Source: Rhodothermia bacterium | GTDB lineage: Bacteria > Bacteroidota > Rhodothermia > Rhodothermales > UBA2364 | Length of the DNA: 64,000 bases | Reading direction: 5' to 3' | NCBI GenBank assembly: GCA_017303715.1 | Contig: JAFLBZ010000010.1 | Span: 1 to 64,000, forward strand | Part shown: positions 61,587 through 64,000 of the stretch, in pieces | Layout of the letters: every line of letters starts with the position of its first letter | Numbering within the stretch: the first letter of the stretch is position 1 | Notes under the pieces: generated by a model | Told to the model about the DNA's origin: nothing | The model's database searches: none | The model's input: only the letters and a program-made list of their open reading frames with translations | Position numbers and translations under genes: made by a program

Positions 61587-63329
61587 GTGTCGAGAAAATA
61601 CTACGAAGAGGAAATGCGGTATCTACATGAGGCTGGTAAGGCATTTGCCCAAGCCCATCCAGAAACCGCCCGTTTTCTGAACTTAGACAGCATCACAGAC
61701 CGCGACCCCTACGTTGAGCGGCTTTTTGAAGGATTTGCCTTCCTTTCTGGTCGGATTCACGAGCGGTTGGACGATGATTTACCCGAATATACAGAAGGGT
61801 TGTTTAACCTTTTGTGGCCCCATTACCTCAGGCCCATTCCGGGTTTGGCCATCTTAGAAATGCAACCCAAAGTTGGGGTCATTCAGGAAACCACCTCTTA
61901 TGTGGCAGGTACGGAAGTAATCTCAAAGCCAGTCGGTCCCGAAAATGTGGCTTGTCGGTTTACTACCACCAGCGATTTAGATGTACATCCGCTCTCCTTG
62001 AGCAAGGCCGAAATGACATGGGTTCCCGGAAGTTCGAGTCTCAATTTGCGTTTCGACCTTTTGAAAGGAGCTTCCTTTGAGAATCTTCGCTTTAAAAATG
62101 GAAAACTGCGGCTCTTTTTCTATGCTGACCCCGCTATCGCCTCCACACTCCATTTGTTTATGACCCGTCATGTCAGACGGATTAGTTTGGTGTGTGGGCC
62201 GGACGACAATCCTTTTACGGTGTCTCATGACCAATCTTGGGTGGAGCCTTGTGGTTTTAAGGAAGAAGATGGACTATTGCCCTATTCTCGGTTTTCCTTT
62301 AAAGGGTTTAGATTGCTCCAAGAATATTTTAGTTTTAGGCCCAAATTCTGGTTTGTGGACTTGTGCGGCTTCGAGCGTTTTACGCCGGAAGATTCTCCTT
62401 CCTCATTTACTGTTCGTGTGGACTTTGACCGCTCCTTCCCGGAAGACAGGAGATTTAAAACAGAGAACATCCGCTTGCATTGTTCCCCCATTATCAACCT
62501 ATTTCAGAAGGATACAACGCCGATTCGTGTGGATCACCTTACGACAGAGTACCGGATCAATCCAGACACCAACGCGCCACGGAGCTATGAAATTTATGAT
62601 ACCACAGAGGTGGTTGGTATTGAGGAACGAACCAATCGCAGGCATTTTTACAAACCTTTCTACTCTTTTGAACGAGACGAAAAAGGCCGATTCTATACCA
62701 CCAAAATCCGTCAAGCTCCCTCTGGGCAATACGATCTTTACCTCTCGATTTTGGGTTCTAATTTGGATCAGGACTTGGCAAACGAGACCTTGTCTATCAC
62801 GTCTTTGGCCACAAACAGGAGCTTACCACGCGAACACCTTAAAGAAGGCGATATTTCCAAACCCCCGCCCGGATTTGCCGATGTGGTTCAGTTGCGTAAC
62901 CTCACCCAGCCGACCTTAGACCGGCATCCGCCGCGAGACCAGAACTTTTTTTGGAAACTGATCTCACACCTTTCCATGAACCACATGTCCATCGCCAATC
63001 CTATTGCATTCCGGCTTTTACTCAGTTTATACGACTGGGAACGAAGTGAAGCCAACCGGAAACGGATTGAGGGCATCCGAAATATCCAGTGGCGACCCAA
63101 AGAACGGGTGTATCGTGGCGCCATCATTCGCGGATCCGAGGTCGTTCTTGAGGTACAAGATGGTGCTTTCGCAGATGAAGGCGATTTATGCTTGTTCGGA
63201 TTGGTGCTAAGCCATTTCTTGGGGATGTACGCGACCATCAACTCCTTTGTTTATCTCACCTTAATGAGTATGCCCTCTGGCAAAACCTATGAATGGTCGC
63301 CACAAAAGGGCGTAAAACCTGTATTATAA
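61587..63329 (+). CDS. tssF: T6SS baseplate protein TssF
   Basis: TssF forms the baseplate wedge with TssG and TssK. The start is set at the GTG giving VSRKYYEEEMRYL, because family members begin with (M)SRKYY-like sequence; a TTG ten codons earlier adds unrelated residues. The 580-residue product shows the typical FxRDPYVERLFEGFAFLSGRIHERLDDD-like N-terminal region and the C-terminal INSFVYLTL segment. tssG follows 14 bases after the stop. Confidence 0.94.
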   Translation: MSRKYYEEEMRYLHEAGKAFAQAHPETARFLNLDSITDRDPYVERLFEGFAFLSGRIHERLDDDLPEYTEGLFNLLWPHYLRPIPGLAILEMQPKVGVIQETTSYVAGTEVISKPVGPENVACRFTTTSDLDVHPLSLSKAEMTWVPGSSSLNLRFDLLKGASFENLRFKNGKLRLFFYADPAIASTLHLFMTRHVRRISLVCGPDDNPFTVSHDQSWVEPCGFKEEDGLLPYSRFSFKGFRLLQEYFSFRPKFWFVDLCGFERFTPEDSPSSFTVRVDFDRSFPEDRRFKTENIRLHCSPIINLFQKDTTPIRVDHLTTEYRINPDTNAPRSYEIYDTTEVVGIEERTNRRHFYKPFYSFERDEKGRFYTTKIRQAPSGQYDLYLSILGSNLDQDLANETLSITSLATNRSLPREHLKEGDISKPPPGFADVVQLRNLTQPTLDRHPPRDQNFFWKLISHLSMNHMSIANPIAFRLLLSLYDWERSEANRKRIEGIRNIQWRPKERVYRGAIIRGSEVVLEVQDGAFADEGDLCLFGLVLSHFLGMYATINSFVYLTLMSMPSGKTYEWSPQKGVKPVL

Positions 63330-63343
63330 AAACCACAAGACCA

Positions 63344-64000
63344 ATGGCCGCAATCAAAAACAAACCAAGTCACCGCGTAATGGAACGCATGTTAGAAGAG
63401 CCGCACCAGTTCGACTTCTTCCAAGCGGTGATGCTCTTGGAGCGGCAATATGGCGATCTAAAGCGGACGGATGTTTATACGGACAACGAGGCGCATCCTG
63501 TCTTTATGCAACCCCACACTGGCTTGGTCTTCCCGCCTTCCGACATCAAGAACATTCAGTTGGTGAAGCACAATGCGCTGGAAAAACCCGTTGTCACCGT
63601 TACTTTTATGGGCTTATACGGTATTGCCTCCCCACTACCCGTCTATTTTTACGACGAGATTGCAACAGATCAGGCATATACCATTCCGCTCAAGTCCTTT
63701 TTGGATTTTTTCAACCATCGTCTTTATCAGCACTTTTATCGGGCGTGGAAAAAATACCAACCATCGCTTCAGGCACAAAACGAACATGTGGATCGTCATG
63801 CCGAGCGGTTTTATGCTTTGGCCGGAATTGGTCTTCCTGAAGAGCGCTCAGGGCAATTTTTCTCGCCCTTACGCTTGGCGGCATTTGCCGGAAGATTGTC
63901 CTCGCCGACACGAAATGCAGAAGGGTTACGCGCCATTTTGGAGGCTTTTTTTGACAATACCCAAGCACGGATTCAGGAAAATATCCCGCGTTGGGTTGAA
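63344..64000 (+). CDS. tssG: T6SS baseplate protein TssG, N-terminal part (cut by window end)
   Basis: 219 codons are visible, running off the right edge. The frame begins MAAIKNKPSHRVMERM and shows the family markers: FDFFQAVMLLERQYG (about 23-37), FMGLYGIASPLPVYF (about 87-101) and the FLDFFNHRLYQHFYRAWKKY stretch (about 119-138). It works with TssF in the baseplate wedge. The distance to tssF and the cluster order make the call firm. Remaining T6SS genes (tssH, tssI, tssJ-M or their equivalents) would lie to the right. Confidence 0.94.
   Translation, partial: MAAIKNKPSHRVMERMLEEPHQFDFFQAVMLLERQYGDLKRTDVYTDNEAHPVFMQPHTGLVFPPSDIKNIQLVKHNALEKPVVTVTFMGLYGIASPLPVYFYDEIATDQAYTIPLKSFLDFFNHRLYQHFYRAWKKYQPSLQAQNEHVDRHAERFYALAGIGLPEERSGQFFSPLRLAAFAGRLSSPTRNAEGLRAILEAFFDNTQARIQENIPRWVE

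Noticed and set aside
58211-64000. Contractile phage tail or pyocin-like particle instead of T6SS
   Set aside because: TssB/TssC, Hcp, TssE, TssF, TssG together with TagF and TssA are specific for T6SS; no capsid, portal or tail-fibre genes are seen.

Overview
The window reads as chromosomal DNA from a bacterium of the Bacteroidota/Rhodothermota side of the FCB group. One protein ends in a type IX secretion (T9SS) sorting domain. Secreted FG-GAP/ASPIC, VPS10-like and M14 proteins of the style common in that group are also present. secD and secF are separate genes, whereas classical Bacteroidia usually carry a fused secDF, and hslVU is present; together these lean towards a Rhodothermia-like lineage. 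This is inference from gene content only. No rRNA, tRNA or CRISPR array was found. Several genes have sigma70-like promoters and occasional Shine-Dalgarno sequences, but many starts have none.

Layout. 1-0.96 kb: tail of an IS66 transposase and a gene-free stretch. 1-5.3 kb (minus): a dacB-hslV-hslU unit and a LOG-family gene. 5.4-16.8 kb (plus): a VPS10/Asp-box protein; sufS-sufE-sufT followed by an unknown membrane protein; threonine aldolase; lysA; a small membrane protein; a SAM hydroxide adenosyltransferase with an anti-sigma-like partner. 17-27.5 kb (minus): a histidine kinase, purA, a STAS protein, a Ca2+/Na+ exchanger, secF, secD, a small exported protein, and a NarL-type regulator with its PAS kinase. 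27.7-31.7 kb (plus): four consecutive double-domain universal stress proteins. 31.8-35.7 kb (minus): an operon of M14 carboxypeptidase, iodotyrosine-deiodinase-like flavoprotein and a secreted unknown. 36-38.9 kb (plus): an acidic CxxCG protein, an AlkB-type hydroxylase and PPK2. 39-43.4 kb (minus): galM, dsbD and an alpha/beta hydrolase. 43.5-44.8 kb (plus): a vanadium haloperoxidase. 45-53.6 kb (minus): a large FG-GAP/ASPIC protein, a T9SS cargo protein, and an operon of HMG-CoA reductase, a small coiled-coil protein and an acyl-CoA synthetase. 53.9-54.9 kb (plus): a class A beta-lactamase-like hydrolase. 55.2 kb to the right edge (plus): a type VI secretion cluster, tagF-tssA-tssB-tssC-hcp-tssE-tssF-tssG, cut by the window end.

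The most rewarding points are as follows. (1) A TagF/TssA-containing T6SS lies in a genome that also uses T9SS, preceded by a leader with its own promoter-like sequence and an intrinsic terminator only 19 bases before tagF. (2) A deiodinase-like flavoprotein keeps the Glu-Tyr-Lys substrate clamp and sits 9 bases downstream of a secreted metallocarboxypeptidase gene. (3) The HMG-CoA reductase carries an additional N-terminal domain of about 125 residues. (4) A single sequence closely resembles a type I-E CRISPR repeat, with no array around it. (5) A run of four two-domain Usp proteins has lost its ATP motif in only some domains.
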